From: Clostridia bacterium
Lineage (GTDB): Bacteria > Bacillota > Clostridia > UMGS1810
DNA length: 43,943 nt
Reading direction: 5' to 3'
Assembly: GCA_016293435.1 (NCBI GenBank)
Contig: JAEDEG010000005.1
Location: forward strand, 1 to 43,943
Part shown: in pieces, positions 8,457 through 16,813 of the stretch
Numbering within the stretch: position 1 is the stretch's first letter
Layout: each line of letters begins with the position of its first letter
Translations under genes and position numbers: made by a program
Notes under the pieces: model-generated
What the model was told of the DNA's origin: nothing
The model's database searches: none
The model's input: the letters and a program-made list of their open reading frames with translations, nothing else

Positions 8457-8485
8457 TTGATTTTTATTTGATTCCATATTAAAAT
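8457..8485 (+). promoter_or_regulatory. Promoter of the family 2 glycosyltransferase gene
   Basis: TTGATT (8457-8462), a 17-nt spacer and TAAAAT (8480-8485) lie just ahead of a strong GGAGGTG ribosome binding site (8496-8502). Confidence 0.7.
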
Positions 8486-8507
8486 ATAGGCATACGGAGG
8501 TGTTTTC

Positions 8508-9530
8508 ATGAAATATTTATCTGTAGCTGTTCCATGCTACAATTCACAAAGCTACATGAAAAATTGCATTGAATCCATCCTTAAGGGCGGAGATGATGTG
8601 GAAATAATTATTATAGATGACGGTTCGACTGACGATACCGCCAGAATTGCCGATGAGTATGGTGCAAAATATCCTGATTTGATAAAGGTGATACATCAGG
8701 AAAACGGTGGGCACGGAGAGGGAGTAAACCAAGGTGTGCTTAACTCTGCCGGTCTTTACTTTAAGGTCGTGGATTCGGACGACTGGCTAAACGAGGATGC
8801 ACTGAAAAAATTTTTGAAACGGATAAAAAGCGATTTTCACAAAAACGAAAGCCCCGATATGTATGTATGCAACTATGTGTATGAACACAGTGCGGATAAC
8901 AGCACATATACCATGTCATACAAAGACAAATTTCCACCGAAAAAAATTTTTTCGTGGGATGAGGTTAAAGCTTTTGGGGCAACACAATATATGATGATGC
9001 ATTCGGTAGCATTCAACACAAAATTTCTGCAAAAAAATTATGTGCTTTTGCCGAAGCACACATTTTATGTGGACAATCTGTTTATGTACAGACCGCTGCC
9101 ATATGTGGAAACCATATCCTATCTTGATCTGGATTTGTACAGATACTTTATCGGAAGAGAGGACCAGAGCGTTAACGAAAAAATTATGATAAAAAGACTT
9201 GACCAGCAGTTCAGAGTGACCGAGCTTATGATAGAATCTCACAAAATGAGTGAAATAAGAAAAAAAGGAAAAAGACTCTACGGATATATGCTGCATCACT
9301 TGGCTATTATGATGATAATAAACGCTTCATTCTCTTTTTTGTCAAAGGACAAGAAAAAAATTGACGATTTTTATGATTTGTGGAAAAAAATCAAGAAAAA
9401 AGATTTGTATCTGTACAAAGCGTTGAAGTACAGATCTTTTGCCGCACTAACGCTGCTTCCGGGCAAAGTCGGACGAATAACTTATGTTACCGGATATAAA
9501 GTTGCTAAACGTATTATAAAATTTGGTTAA
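8508..9530 (+). CDS. Family 2 glycosyltransferase
   Basis: A 340-aa GT-A fold glycosyltransferase. The N-terminus has the GT2 start SVAVPCYNSQSYM, the nucleotide-binding IIIIDDGSTDDT and the metal-binding DSDDW motif near residue 90. The C-terminal third is basic and has a hydrophobic stretch near residues 255-275, suggesting membrane association. GT2 enzymes move a sugar from a nucleotide sugar to a glycan or lipid; neither donor nor acceptor can be deduced. It is a single gene lying just upstream of the phospholipid genes, and an envelope or glycolipid role is a reasonable guess. Confidence 0.88.
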   Translation: MKYLSVAVPCYNSQSYMKNCIESILKGGDDVEIIIIDDGSTDDTARIADEYGAKYPDLIKVIHQENGGHGEGVNQGVLNSAGLYFKVVDSDDWLNEDALKKFLKRIKSDFHKNESPDMYVCNYVYEHSADNSTYTMSYKDKFPPKKIFSWDEVKAFGATQYMMMHSVAFNTKFLQKNYVLLPKHTFYVDNLFMYRPLPYVETISYLDLDLYRYFIGREDQSVNEKIMIKRLDQQFRVTELMIESHKMSEIRKKGKRLYGYMLHHLAIMMIINASFSFLSKDKKKIDDFYDLWKKIKKKDLYLYKALKYRSFAALTLLPGKVGRITYVTGYKVAKRIIKFG

Positions 9531-9549
9531 TCAAATTTGTTTGCAGCAC

Positions 9550-9578
9550 TTGAAATCCATTTTAAAATGTGATATAAT
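9550..9578 (+). promoter_or_regulatory. Promoter of pssA-psd
   Basis: TTGAAA (9550-9555), a 17-nt spacer and consensus TATAAT (9573-9578) are followed by a leader of about 65 nt. Confidence 0.75.
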
Positions 9579-9649
9579 TCTTTTTATACACAGTTCAGTA
9601 TGCCATATGCGACTGTCTGACAGATAAATTTCGAGGTGTTGAATTTATT

Positions 9650-10330
9650 ATGATAGGTTATTATAATCCTTCTGTAATACTGACTTACTTTAGTCTGTGT
9701 ACAGCTGTTTTCGGAATGACCAAGGCTCTTGGCGGAGAAGTGAAATCCGCACTTTTGTGCCTTATGATATGCGGACTTTGTGATATGTTTGACGGTTCTA
9801 TAGCAAGGAAATGCAAAAGAACCGAAGATGAAAAATCATTTGGTATTCAGATTGATTCACTGTGCGATTTGGTATGCTTTGGTGTGCTTCCTGCGATGCT
9901 TGGATACGGTATCAAAGAAATCGAAGTTAATGCTTTTGATATTTTTGCTTCTGCAATATATGTATTGGCAGCTATTATCAGATTGGGCTATTTTAATGTG
10001 CAGGAAATAAACAGAACTGCCGGCGACGGAGGTAAGCGCGAATATTATGAGGGGCTTCCGGTAACATCGGTAGCACTTCTGCTTCCTGTTTTGTGTCTTA
10101 TGGATATATATATAAAGCCGCTTGCCGCAGGCAAGGTATACAGCATTGCACTGCTTGTTATTGCTATAGCATTCATTTCAAAATTTAAGGTTAAGAAACC
10201 ATATATGCACAGACTTATACTGATTGCATTTCTCGGTCTTGTGATTTTTTTGCTTGTCTTAAAGGAAGGTGACAATATAACATATGCCTCATCGACTATA
10301 TCATACATTTTGCGGCCGATGTTTGCTTAA
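9650..10330 (+). CDS. pssA: CDP-diacylglycerol-serine O-phosphatidyltransferase
   Basis: A 226-aa membrane enzyme that makes phosphatidylserine from CDP-diacylglycerol and serine. It carries the CDP-alcohol phosphotransferase signature DG..AR.........G...D...D, seen as DGSIARK through GIQIDSLCD around residues 46-70. About six hydrophobic segments follow, and LGYFNVQE is typical of PssA. The start has GAGGTG upstream at a somewhat long spacing of 11 nt. The 3' end overlaps psd by 47 nt, indicating translational coupling of the two steps to phosphatidylethanolamine. Confidence 0.9.
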   Translation: MIGYYNPSVILTYFSLCTAVFGMTKALGGEVKSALLCLMICGLCDMFDGSIARKCKRTEDEKSFGIQIDSLCDLVCFGVLPAMLGYGIKEIEVNAFDIFASAIYVLAAIIRLGYFNVQEINRTAGDGGKREYYEGLPVTSVALLLPVLCLMDIYIKPLAAGKVYSIALLVIAIAFISKFKVKKPYMHRLILIAFLGLVIFLLVLKEGDNITYASSTISYILRPMFA

Positions 10331-11090
10331 AATATTAACTATGCCTGCTATCTCAAAAATGGCAGGCGTTTTTATGAACAGCCCACTGTCTAAGCCGTAT
10401 ATCAAAGCTTTTATAAAAAGTAATAAGATTGACATGAGCGATTTTGAAAATGAAAACTGGAGCTGCTTTAACGAATTTTTCACAAGAAAGCTAAGGAACG
10501 GGAAAAGAGCCTTGGTCATGCAGCCAAATATTCTTATATCGCCATGCGACGGTTATCTCTCTGTTTATAACATTTCAAAGGATTCGAAATTTATAATAAA
10601 AGACTCTGTATACACAATTGCCGAGCTCACCAAAAACAATGATATTGCCAGAGAATATGATGAAGGACTTTGCATGATTTTCAGACTTACTCCAACAGAC
10701 TACCACAGGTATATATATCCCGACAGCGGTACAAAAGGAGAAAATCACTTTATTAAAGGAGTGCTTCATACAGTACGTCCTGTTGCATTTGACAAATATC
10801 CCGTTTTCAAAACCAATTCAAGGGAATACACAATATTAAAGACAAACAACTTTGGCGACGTGGTGTTTATGGAGGTGGGCGCCATGTTGGTAGGCAAAAT
10901 ATGCAACTATCACGGAAAGCATAAATTTTGCAAAGGTGAAGAAAAAGGGAAATTTGAATTTGGAGGCAGTACCGTAATAATGCTTATTAAAAAAGACATT
11001 GCAGTCCTCGACAGAGATATTGCAATGATTGCAGACAGCGGTAAGGAATACAAAATAAAGCTCGGTGAGAGAATAGGAAAACGAGTATAG
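10284..11090 (+). CDS. psd: Phosphatidylserine decarboxylase proenzyme
   Basis: A 268-aa pyruvoyl-dependent decarboxylase that converts phosphatidylserine to phosphatidylethanolamine. Family marks include SPCDGYLSVY, the LTPTDYHRYIYPDSG block with its active-site histidine, EVGAMLVGKI, and the self-cleavage triad GST in EFGGSTVIML near the C-terminus. The serine there becomes the pyruvoyl group of the small alpha chain. The start at 10284 lies inside pssA. I prefer it because family-like sequence already begins at about residue 5 (GRCLLKILTMPAISK) and because GGAAGGTG lies about 12 nt upstream. A shorter start at 10341 is possible but would remove conserved sequence. Confidence 0.9.
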   Translation: MPHRLYHTFCGRCLLKILTMPAISKMAGVFMNSPLSKPYIKAFIKSNKIDMSDFENENWSCFNEFFTRKLRNGKRALVMQPNILISPCDGYLSVYNISKDSKFIIKDSVYTIAELTKNNDIAREYDEGLCMIFRLTPTDYHRYIYPDSGTKGENHFIKGVLHTVRPVAFDKYPVFKTNSREYTILKTNNFGDVVFMEVGAMLVGKICNYHGKHKFCKGEEKGKFEFGGSTVIMLIKKDIAVLDRDIAMIADSGKEYKIKLGERIGKRV

Positions 11091-11094
11091 CATT

Positions 11095-11132
11095 AAAACA
11101 TAGTGGTCATACAAGCAGCCACTATGTTTTTT
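11095..11132 (+). terminator. Terminator of pssA-psd
   Basis: AAAACATAGTGG pairs with CCACTATGTTTT around a 12-nt loop, followed by further T residues. It starts five nt after the psd stop codon. Confidence 0.85.
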
Positions 11133-11183
11133 ATTAAAAATTCATAATTAGTCCATTTTTGAGAAAAATATAACTAAATTAAG

Positions 11184-11284
11184 ATGTCCCCCGCCTCTAT
11201 AGGCGGCGGGTGACATTTAATTTTTTCAGTGGGAGTTCAATCTCCCACTGAAAACGTTGAATGACGCGGCTTTGCCGCTTATTG
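11184..11284. repeat. Cluster of three palindromes, copy A of an inverted repeat
   Basis: This is the main content of the roughly 300-nt gap between psd and the OPT gene. Three hairpins follow one another. The first, 11184-11216, has a CCGCC/GGCGG core and ATGTC/GACAT ends. The second, 11227-11250, is a perfect 9-bp stem CAGTGGGAG/CTCCCACTG. The third, 11266-11278, is GCGGC-TTT-GCCGC. Positions 11232-11284 recur in opposite orientation at 43891-43943 with 52 of 53 bases identical. Such palindrome clusters resemble REP-like or MITE-like elements and the ends of IS200/IS605 elements, but no transposase is present. Confidence 0.8.
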
Positions 11285-11390
11285 AAAAGACATTAAAAAA
11301 CCCGGATGTGTAGGTATTAAAACTTGCTTTGAGCTGTGGATTCAGCATCGATGCACTGTTAGAATACTCTCATTGACAGATTGGAGAATT

Positions 11391-13328
11391 ATGAATAAAA
11401 AAAATGATATCAAGCCATATATACCTCCCGAAAGCAATCAACCCGAGCTTACCGTATGCTCATGTATAGTGGGAATAATACTTGCAGTTATATTTGGTGC
11501 GGCAAATGCATATCTCGGATTAAAGGTTGGACTTACCGTATCTGCATCGATACCCGCCGCAGTTATTGCCATGGGGACAATCAGAATTATAATGAAAAGA
11601 AATTCTATACTGGAAAGCAACATGGTACAAACCATTGGCTCTGCCGGTGAGTCCGTTGCTGCCGGTGCAATATTTACACTGCCTACGTTGTTTTTGTGGG
11701 CGGCGGAGGGCAAAATTGCAAAGCCGGCAATCGGAGAAATTACATTTATAGCACTTGCCGGCGGGATACTTGGTGTGCTTTTTATGATACCGCTGAGAAG
11801 CGCATTGATTGTAAAAGAGCATCACACTCTGCCCTACCCAGAAGGAAAAGCCTGTGCCGAGGTTTTGCTCTCGGCCGAAAAGAATAAGGACAATTCAAAA
11901 AGCTCATCAACTGTGTTTGCCGGAATGGGTATTGGCGGTTTAATTAAATTTGTGGTTGACGGACTTGGAGCTTTTGCCGGAGAAATTTCACTGACCTTCA
12001 AAGGCTTTAGAGGAGAAATAGGCACCCAAATTTATCCTGCTGTTATGAGTGTGGGTTATATATGCGGACCCAGAATATCTGCCTATATGCTGTCGGGCGG
12101 AATAATGAGTTGGCTTGTATTGATTCCGATTATTTCACTTTTTGGTAATGATGCAATTATATATCCTGGCTCAAAAACAATTGGTGAAATTTATGTATCG
12201 GGCGGTGCAAGTGCAATATGGAGCACTTATATTCGCTATATCGGTGCAGGTGCACTGGCGGCAGGAGGCATAATCAGTCTGACCAAATCGCTGCCGCTGA
12301 TTGCTTCAGCATTTAAAAGTGCTGTAGTAAATCTTAATTTTGCATCGGGAAATGAGGTTCTTCGTACAGAAAAAGACCTCAGTATAAAATGGATTATTGT
12401 GTTTGTGGTCGTAATATGCATTGTGATGGGCATCAGTTCGTATGTGCCTATCGGAATATTCGGCAGTCTTATTATAATCATATTTGGTTTTTTCTTTTCG
12501 ACTGTTTCGTCAAAAATGGTAGGACTTGTGGGAAGCAGCAACAACCCTGTGTCGGGAATGGCAATAGCTACTTTGATAATTGCAACACTGATGCTTACAG
12601 CAAGCGGAAAAAGCGGCATGAGCGGAATGTATACAGCGATTGTCATTGGAGCGGTAATCTGCATTATAGCGGCAATTGCGGGCGATAGCTCACAGGATTT
12701 GAAAACCGGATATCTGTTGGGCGCAACACCCAAAAAGCAACAAATTGGAGAATTGATAGGTGCAATATGCTCAGCTCTGACAATCGGTGCAACTCTCTAT
12801 CTTTTGGATGCGGCGTGGGGTTTTGGCTCTGATGAACTTTCGGCTCCTCAGGCAACGCTCATGAAGCTTATTGTAGAGGGAGTGGTTGAAAACAATCTGC
12901 CCTGGGGACTTATACTTTCGGGAGTGTTTATTGCTGTGCTTTGTGAGCTTTCACAAATACCGATTCTCCCCTTTGCCATAGGAATATATCTGCCTGTGCA
13001 TATATCTGCATGCATTATGGTGGGCGGAATTGTAAGACTTTGCTTTGAAAAGCTGAAAAAAGATGAATCAAGAAAAACGGAAATAATAAACAACGGAACA
13101 TTGTTTTGCTCCGGGCTTATTGCCGGCGAGGGGCTGGGCGGAGTTATTCTGGCAGCACTTGCCGTTATAGGGGTGAGCAAATACACAAATATCTCTGATA
13201 TTTTTTCGCCGGCAATTTATTACGGTGGTTCTGTTATAATTTTTGCATTGTCTGTGATAGCATTGATAAGGTTTGCTCTAAGGGATAATTTATACAACAA
13301 GCAATCCAAGCGCAGCAACAATATATGA
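11391..13328 (+). CDS. OPT-family oligopeptide transporter
   Basis: A 645-aa polytopic membrane protein with well over ten hydrophobic segments. The N-terminal PELTVCSCIVGIILAVIFGAANAYLGLKVG region is shared by bacterial OPT proteins, as are the later GKACAEVLLSAE and ELSQIPILPFAIGIYLP stretches. OPT members take up small peptides or metal-chelate complexes with the proton gradient; the substrate here is unknown. A TTG codon 18 nt upstream is in frame, but the ATG at 11391 has GGAG at proper spacing and is preferred. The 3' end overlaps the convergent cvpA-like gene by 39 nt. The upstream region holds the palindromic repeat; I see no convincing promoter of its own. Confidence 0.9.
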   Translation: MNKKNDIKPYIPPESNQPELTVCSCIVGIILAVIFGAANAYLGLKVGLTVSASIPAAVIAMGTIRIIMKRNSILESNMVQTIGSAGESVAAGAIFTLPTLFLWAAEGKIAKPAIGEITFIALAGGILGVLFMIPLRSALIVKEHHTLPYPEGKACAEVLLSAEKNKDNSKSSSTVFAGMGIGGLIKFVVDGLGAFAGEISLTFKGFRGEIGTQIYPAVMSVGYICGPRISAYMLSGGIMSWLVLIPIISLFGNDAIIYPGSKTIGEIYVSGGASAIWSTYIRYIGAGALAAGGIISLTKSLPLIASAFKSAVVNLNFASGNEVLRTEKDLSIKWIIVFVVVICIVMGISSYVPIGIFGSLIIIIFGFFFSTVSSKMVGLVGSSNNPVSGMAIATLIIATLMLTASGKSGMSGMYTAIVIGAVICIIAAIAGDSSQDLKTGYLLGATPKKQQIGELIGAICSALTIGATLYLLDAAWGFGSDELSAPQATLMKLIVEGVVENNLPWGLILSGVFIAVLCELSQIPILPFAIGIYLPVHISACIMVGGIVRLCFEKLKKDESRKTEIINNGTLFCSGLIAGEGLGGVILAALAVIGVSKYTNISDIFSPAIYYGGSVIIFALSVIALIRFALRDNLYNKQSKRSNNI

Positions 13329-13784
13329 CTCTGAAATCATCTGCTGCAGCTGCGGTACAAAATAGCCGACATTTGTAAGCATGATAACCCACAGCGCACC
13401 GCCTGCTGCACCAAAAGCTAATCCAAGAAGGCAATTTAGAGAATTTATCAGCGGAAGCTTTGCAACAAAATCAAGCAACCCAATTGTAGTGCGAAGCAAA
13501 AATCTGACCAGGTAATAAAGTATAAACACCGATATAACGGAGATGACGGCAGACGAGCACTGCCGTGCAAGCTCCGCATCGGTCTGCTGTGTCAAAAATT
13601 CTGATATGGCATCACCTATGGGCGATGCGGCTATTGCTTCGACAAAAATGTCGCGAAGCATATATACCAAAAGCATTGATAACGCAAGGGACAAAATGGA
13701 ATATACTGAACGTATAAATCCTTTTTTCCATCCCATGGCAGCAAAGAGCACCATCAATACAACAATGATCAAATCAAAAAACAT
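13290..13784 (-). CDS. CvpA-family membrane protein
   Basis: A 164-aa protein with four hydrophobic segments. The N-terminal FFDLIIVVLMVLFAAMGWKKGFIRSVYSI matches the CvpA start (DxxI.......GxxKGFIR). CvpA proteins are linked to colicin V production in E. coli and to envelope stress in other bacteria; the biochemical role is not settled. It is last in the long minus-strand operon, 14 nt after the DUF5711-like gene, with GGAGG eight nt before the start. Its last 39 nt overlap the end of the convergent OPT gene, and no separate terminator is visible between them. Confidence 0.82.
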   Translation of the reverse strand: MFFDLIIVVLMVLFAAMGWKKGFIRSVYSILSLALSMLLVYMLRDIFVEAIAASPIGDAISEFLTQQTDAELARQCSSAVISVISVFILYYLVRFLLRTTIGLLDFVAKLPLINSLNCLLGLAFGAAGGALWVIMLTNVGYFVPQLQQMISESYIVAALGLLVV

Positions 13785-13798
13785 TCATAACACCTCCG

Positions 13799-15235
13799 TC
13801 AGTGCCTAACCGAAAGAATTTCGGCTATATTATCATTAACACCAAAAGCAAAATTATAGTTATTATAGAGAACGATGTATTGATAGTCAACACTGCGGTC
13901 AACCGCTTTTTTCACATCACCGTCATTATCTATAAGAACTGTTTGCTTATCTAACGAAAGCAGACAATAGTTATTGTTTACGCTGATACCGCGAACGTTG
14001 CTTTTGCTGTCATAGCTGCCGGTTTTTTTGCCGTCTGTACCGTACAGCTCGATTCCGGATTCACTAAGCTCGGAATTGTAGCGGTTAAAAAGAAATGCTA
14101 TATTTCCTTCGTCACTTATGTCAAAGGTTTTTAACAGCTTGCCCTCATAGTCTATCTTCCACTTCTGATTACCGGTAGCAGTATATGCAACCGTGTAGGA
14201 ATTGCCTATGGCAATAATTGTATTTTCATCGGGGAAATACAATTCTGATATAATATTATCTTTAAGCTCAAGCTCTTTGAGGGGAGTTTTTTGAGCTGTA
14301 TCGAGAAAAACGAGCTTACCGTATATTGCAGTGTCCGAATGGTCTACTGTAGCTGCAACTATACGCTTTGTGCTTGGTGAGATTGCCGTATCTATAACCG
14401 TATTGTTGGTATGCCATTTATAAATTGATTCATGGTTAGAGGAATAAGCACTTACACATGCGCTATAGCCCATTTCGGAGGTGACGATTACATAATCGCT
14501 TTTTTCATTTACAGAAGCAGATATTATGGCTTCATCTCCGCTGACAACCTTATAATTGTTTCTGTCGGACATTACAAAAGCATCATATCCGCCGCGGCAA
14601 AAAACTATAACACCTTTTTTGTTGGTGCGGATAGTTGGAACACCCTGGAACGTATCTATCTTATATTCGAGCTTCATATCGGGTCCGAAGCAAAGCAGAG
14701 AACCGTTTGATGCATAAAGAACAGAATTTCCGTATGCTTTGGTATCACTGCCGAGGGTTTCACCCAGGGTATAGCTGTTGCCGACATAAGAACGGTGATA
14801 GCTGTTGGGAAGTATGGGAATTATGTCTGTAATCACAAGAACAAAAAGAATTGTGACAATTGAGGCAATTATTATATATTTTTTCCTTTTTGCTGAATTC
14901 AGCATTCTGAAATCCCTTAATTTTTTGGATGCAAAACGCTTGATTGTGTTGGAAACATCTTTATCAAGGGTATTCTCACTGTCTTCATCAGTCTCTTCGA
15001 CGTCAATATATTCTTCATCATCTGAAAATTCAGATTCTTTTTGTTCATCTTTGTATTCTTCAACAGGTTCTGTATCGGACGCATCCTTCGATAAAACAGC
15101 CTCGATATCGTCTTGTGTAGATTCTGCGTCAATTGTTTCGGGGATATTCTGAATCGATTTGTTTGCGTCATTTAATTCATTAATTTCATTTTCTTCAAAG
15201 TTCTGCTCATTGCCGGAGTTATCAAATTCTGTCAT
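13799..15235 (-). CDS. DUF5711-like single-pass protein with a beta-propeller-like exterior
   Basis: A 478-aa protein in three parts. Residues 1 to about 110 form a very acidic, low-complexity cytoplasmic tail, followed by a basic stretch. Residues about 117-140 form a single membrane helix (IIIASIVTILFVLVITDIIPIL). The outer part, about 150-478, has repeated beta-strand blades of the WD40/PQQ-like type, for example SNGSLLCFGPD and TGNQKWKID. Clostridial proteins of this layout beside cvpA and truA are known as DUF5711; no function has been established. GGAGG precedes the start. It is co-transcribed between truA (20-nt gap) and cvpA (14-nt gap). Confidence 0.75.
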   Translation of the reverse strand: MTEFDNSGNEQNFEENEINELNDANKSIQNIPETIDAESTQDDIEAVLSKDASDTEPVEEYKDEQKESEFSDDEEYIDVEETDEDSENTLDKDVSNTIKRFASKKLRDFRMLNSAKRKKYIIIASIVTILFVLVITDIIPILPNSYHRSYVGNSYTLGETLGSDTKAYGNSVLYASNGSLLCFGPDMKLEYKIDTFQGVPTIRTNKKGVIVFCRGGYDAFVMSDRNNYKVVSGDEAIISASVNEKSDYVIVTSEMGYSACVSAYSSNHESIYKWHTNNTVIDTAISPSTKRIVAATVDHSDTAIYGKLVFLDTAQKTPLKELELKDNIISELYFPDENTIIAIGNSYTVAYTATGNQKWKIDYEGKLLKTFDISDEGNIAFLFNRYNSELSESGIELYGTDGKKTGSYDSKSNVRGISVNNNYCLLSLDKQTVLIDNDGDVKKAVDRSVDYQYIVLYNNYNFAFGVNDNIAEILSVRH

Positions 15236-15255
15236 TTATGTTCCTCCTCGTAAAA

Positions 15256-15990
15256 TCAATAATACACCTCATATAAAGCTAATCCCTGCGGCGGAGCCGT
15301 GGGACCTGCAAAGCTTCTGTCTTTTTTCTCGATAATTTCTGCAAGGTATGCGGGCTCTATTCTACCCTCACCTGCCGCAACCAGAGTACCGGTTATTATT
15401 CGTACCATGTTGTACAAATAGCCGTCTGCCTTTATAAAAATATCAATAAGATTGCCGTTTTGCATTATTTCGAGCGAATGGACATTGCGGACGGTTGTCT
15501 CCATGTCGGGTCCGGAGGTCATAAAGCTTCTGAAATCATGTTCACCTATAATATATTCGGCAGCCTGACGCATTTTGTCTGCATCGAGCTTTTTTCGATA
15601 TTGCCACTCATAATTTCTGCTAAAAACATCAGCATTCTCTGATGTGTTAATCCGATAGCGATATTTTTTTGCGAGGCATGAAAATCTGGGATGAAAGTCT
15701 TTGGCGGCTGCCTCTGAATAAAGTATTCTTATATCCTCAGGCAGGGCATTGTTTAAAACCAATGAGACCTTATCTGCCGGAATGGAAGTATTCATCGAAA
15801 AGCCTGCACAGTATTTTATGGCATGAACACCCGCATCTGTGCGGCTGCAGCCATATACCCTCACATTTTCTCCTGTGATTTTCAAAACAGCAGCTTCAAG
15901 CTCGCCCTGAATTGTAGCTACAGAGGGCTGAATCTGAAAGCCGTGATAGCAGGTGCCGTCGTATTGTAAAATTAATCTTATATTTTGCAT
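15256..15990 (-). CDS. truA: tRNA pseudouridine synthase A
   Basis: A 244-aa enzyme that makes pseudouridine at positions 38-40 in the tRNA anticodon stem-loop. The catalytic motif is visible as GCSRTDAGVHA near residues 47-57, with the aspartate as nucleophile, and the usual RLILQYDGTCYHGFQIQP start and FRSFMTSG and GYLYNMVRIITGTL blocks are present. The start follows ecfT with one nt between stop and start, so translation is probably coupled; the ribosome binding site itself is weak. The ecf-truA order is common in Firmicutes. Confidence 0.95.
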   Translation of the reverse strand: MQNIRLILQYDGTCYHGFQIQPSVATIQGELEAAVLKITGENVRVYGCSRTDAGVHAIKYCAGFSMNTSIPADKVSLVLNNALPEDIRILYSEAAAKDFHPRFSCLAKKYRYRINTSENADVFSRNYEWQYRKKLDADKMRQAAEYIIGEHDFRSFMTSGPDMETTVRNVHSLEIMQNGNLIDIFIKADGYLYNMVRIITGTLVAAGEGRIEPAYLAEIIEKKDRSFAGPTAPPQGLALYEVYY

Positions 15991-15991
15991 A

Positions 15992-16813
15992 TTAATATCC
16001 CATTAATCTAACATCAAGTATGTTTATAGCTATAATAACCGCCGCAAAAAAGAGCATACAGCAAAGTGCTGCCCAGTCGGAGCCGCAAATGCTAAGCTGT
16101 TTAAGCGAAGTGCGGTTTTTACCCCCTCTGTAGCAACGACACTCCATTGCCGTGGCAAGCTCATCTGCACGGCGAAACGAGCTTATAAAAAGGGGCACCA
16201 GAATCGGTATCAGAGCTTTGGCTCTGTGAAATATATTTCCGCTTTCAAAATCGGCACCGCGTGCCTTCTGAGCCATGATTATTTTTTCGGTTTCTTCTAA
16301 AAGTGTGGGAATAAACCTAAGGGCAATTGTCATCATCATGGCAAGCTCATGTGCCGGCAAACCGATTTTTGCAAACGGAGAAAGAAGACTTTCTATACCT
16401 CCGGTAAGCATTATCGGCGATGTGGTATAGGTAAGAAGTGAGCTTCCGGTCACAAGAAAAATCAGCCTTAGTGCCATATTTACAGCACTTACAATACCGG
16501 TTTGGGTTATCTTTATAAACTTCCATCGAAAAAGAATGTTTTCGCCACCGGTGAAAAAAAGATTGATTATTGCGGTAACGGCAATAATTACGGCAAGGGG
16601 CTTGAGCGACTTTAGAATAAGGCTCAGCTTGATTTTGGAAATTCGCACTACAACAAAGCTGAAAGCGGCAACCGCAATATATCCCGGCAAAGAATCTGCA
16701 AAAAACACAAGTATGATATATGCAAGGGTAAACATGATTTTAAACCGGGGATCCAAACGGTGTATGGGGGATTCTATGGGAAAATACTGACCGATTGTTA
16801 TATCTCTTAGCAT
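15992..16813 (-). CDS. ecfT: Energy-coupling factor transporter transmembrane protein EcfT
   Basis: A 273-aa membrane scaffold of group II ECF vitamin transporters, linking the two ATPases to exchangeable S components. Several hydrophobic segments are followed by the two coupling-helix motifs: QKARGAD near residue 165 and AMECRCYRGG near residue 220. The second is usually written EARxYRGG, so an alanine is replaced by cysteine. It overlaps the end of ecfA2 by 7 nt. No S component is coded in the window, so the module must serve unlinked substrate-binding proteins. Confidence 0.93.
   Translation of the reverse strand: MLRDITIGQYFPIESPIHRLDPRFKIMFTLAYIILVFFADSLPGYIAVAAFSFVVVRISKIKLSLILKSLKPLAVIIAVTAIINLFFTGGENILFRWKFIKITQTGIVSAVNMALRLIFLVTGSSLLTYTTSPIMLTGGIESLLSPFAKIGLPAHELAMMMTIALRFIPTLLEETEKIIMAQKARGADFESGNIFHRAKALIPILVPLFISSFRRADELATAMECRCYRGGKNRTSLKQLSICGSDWAALCCMLFFAAVIIAINILDVRLMGY

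Noticed and set aside
11184..11284. CRISPR array
   Set aside because: The hairpins differ from one another and there are no regularly spaced direct repeats.
11133..11390. Insertion sequence between psd and the OPT gene
   Set aside because: Palindromes are present, but there is no transposase frame or remnant; the region is kept as a repeat only.
12236..12733. A 165-codon open frame antisense to the OPT transporter
   Set aside because: Composition rich in Ile/Pro/Thr mirrors the membrane protein on the other strand, and no ribosome binding site supports it.
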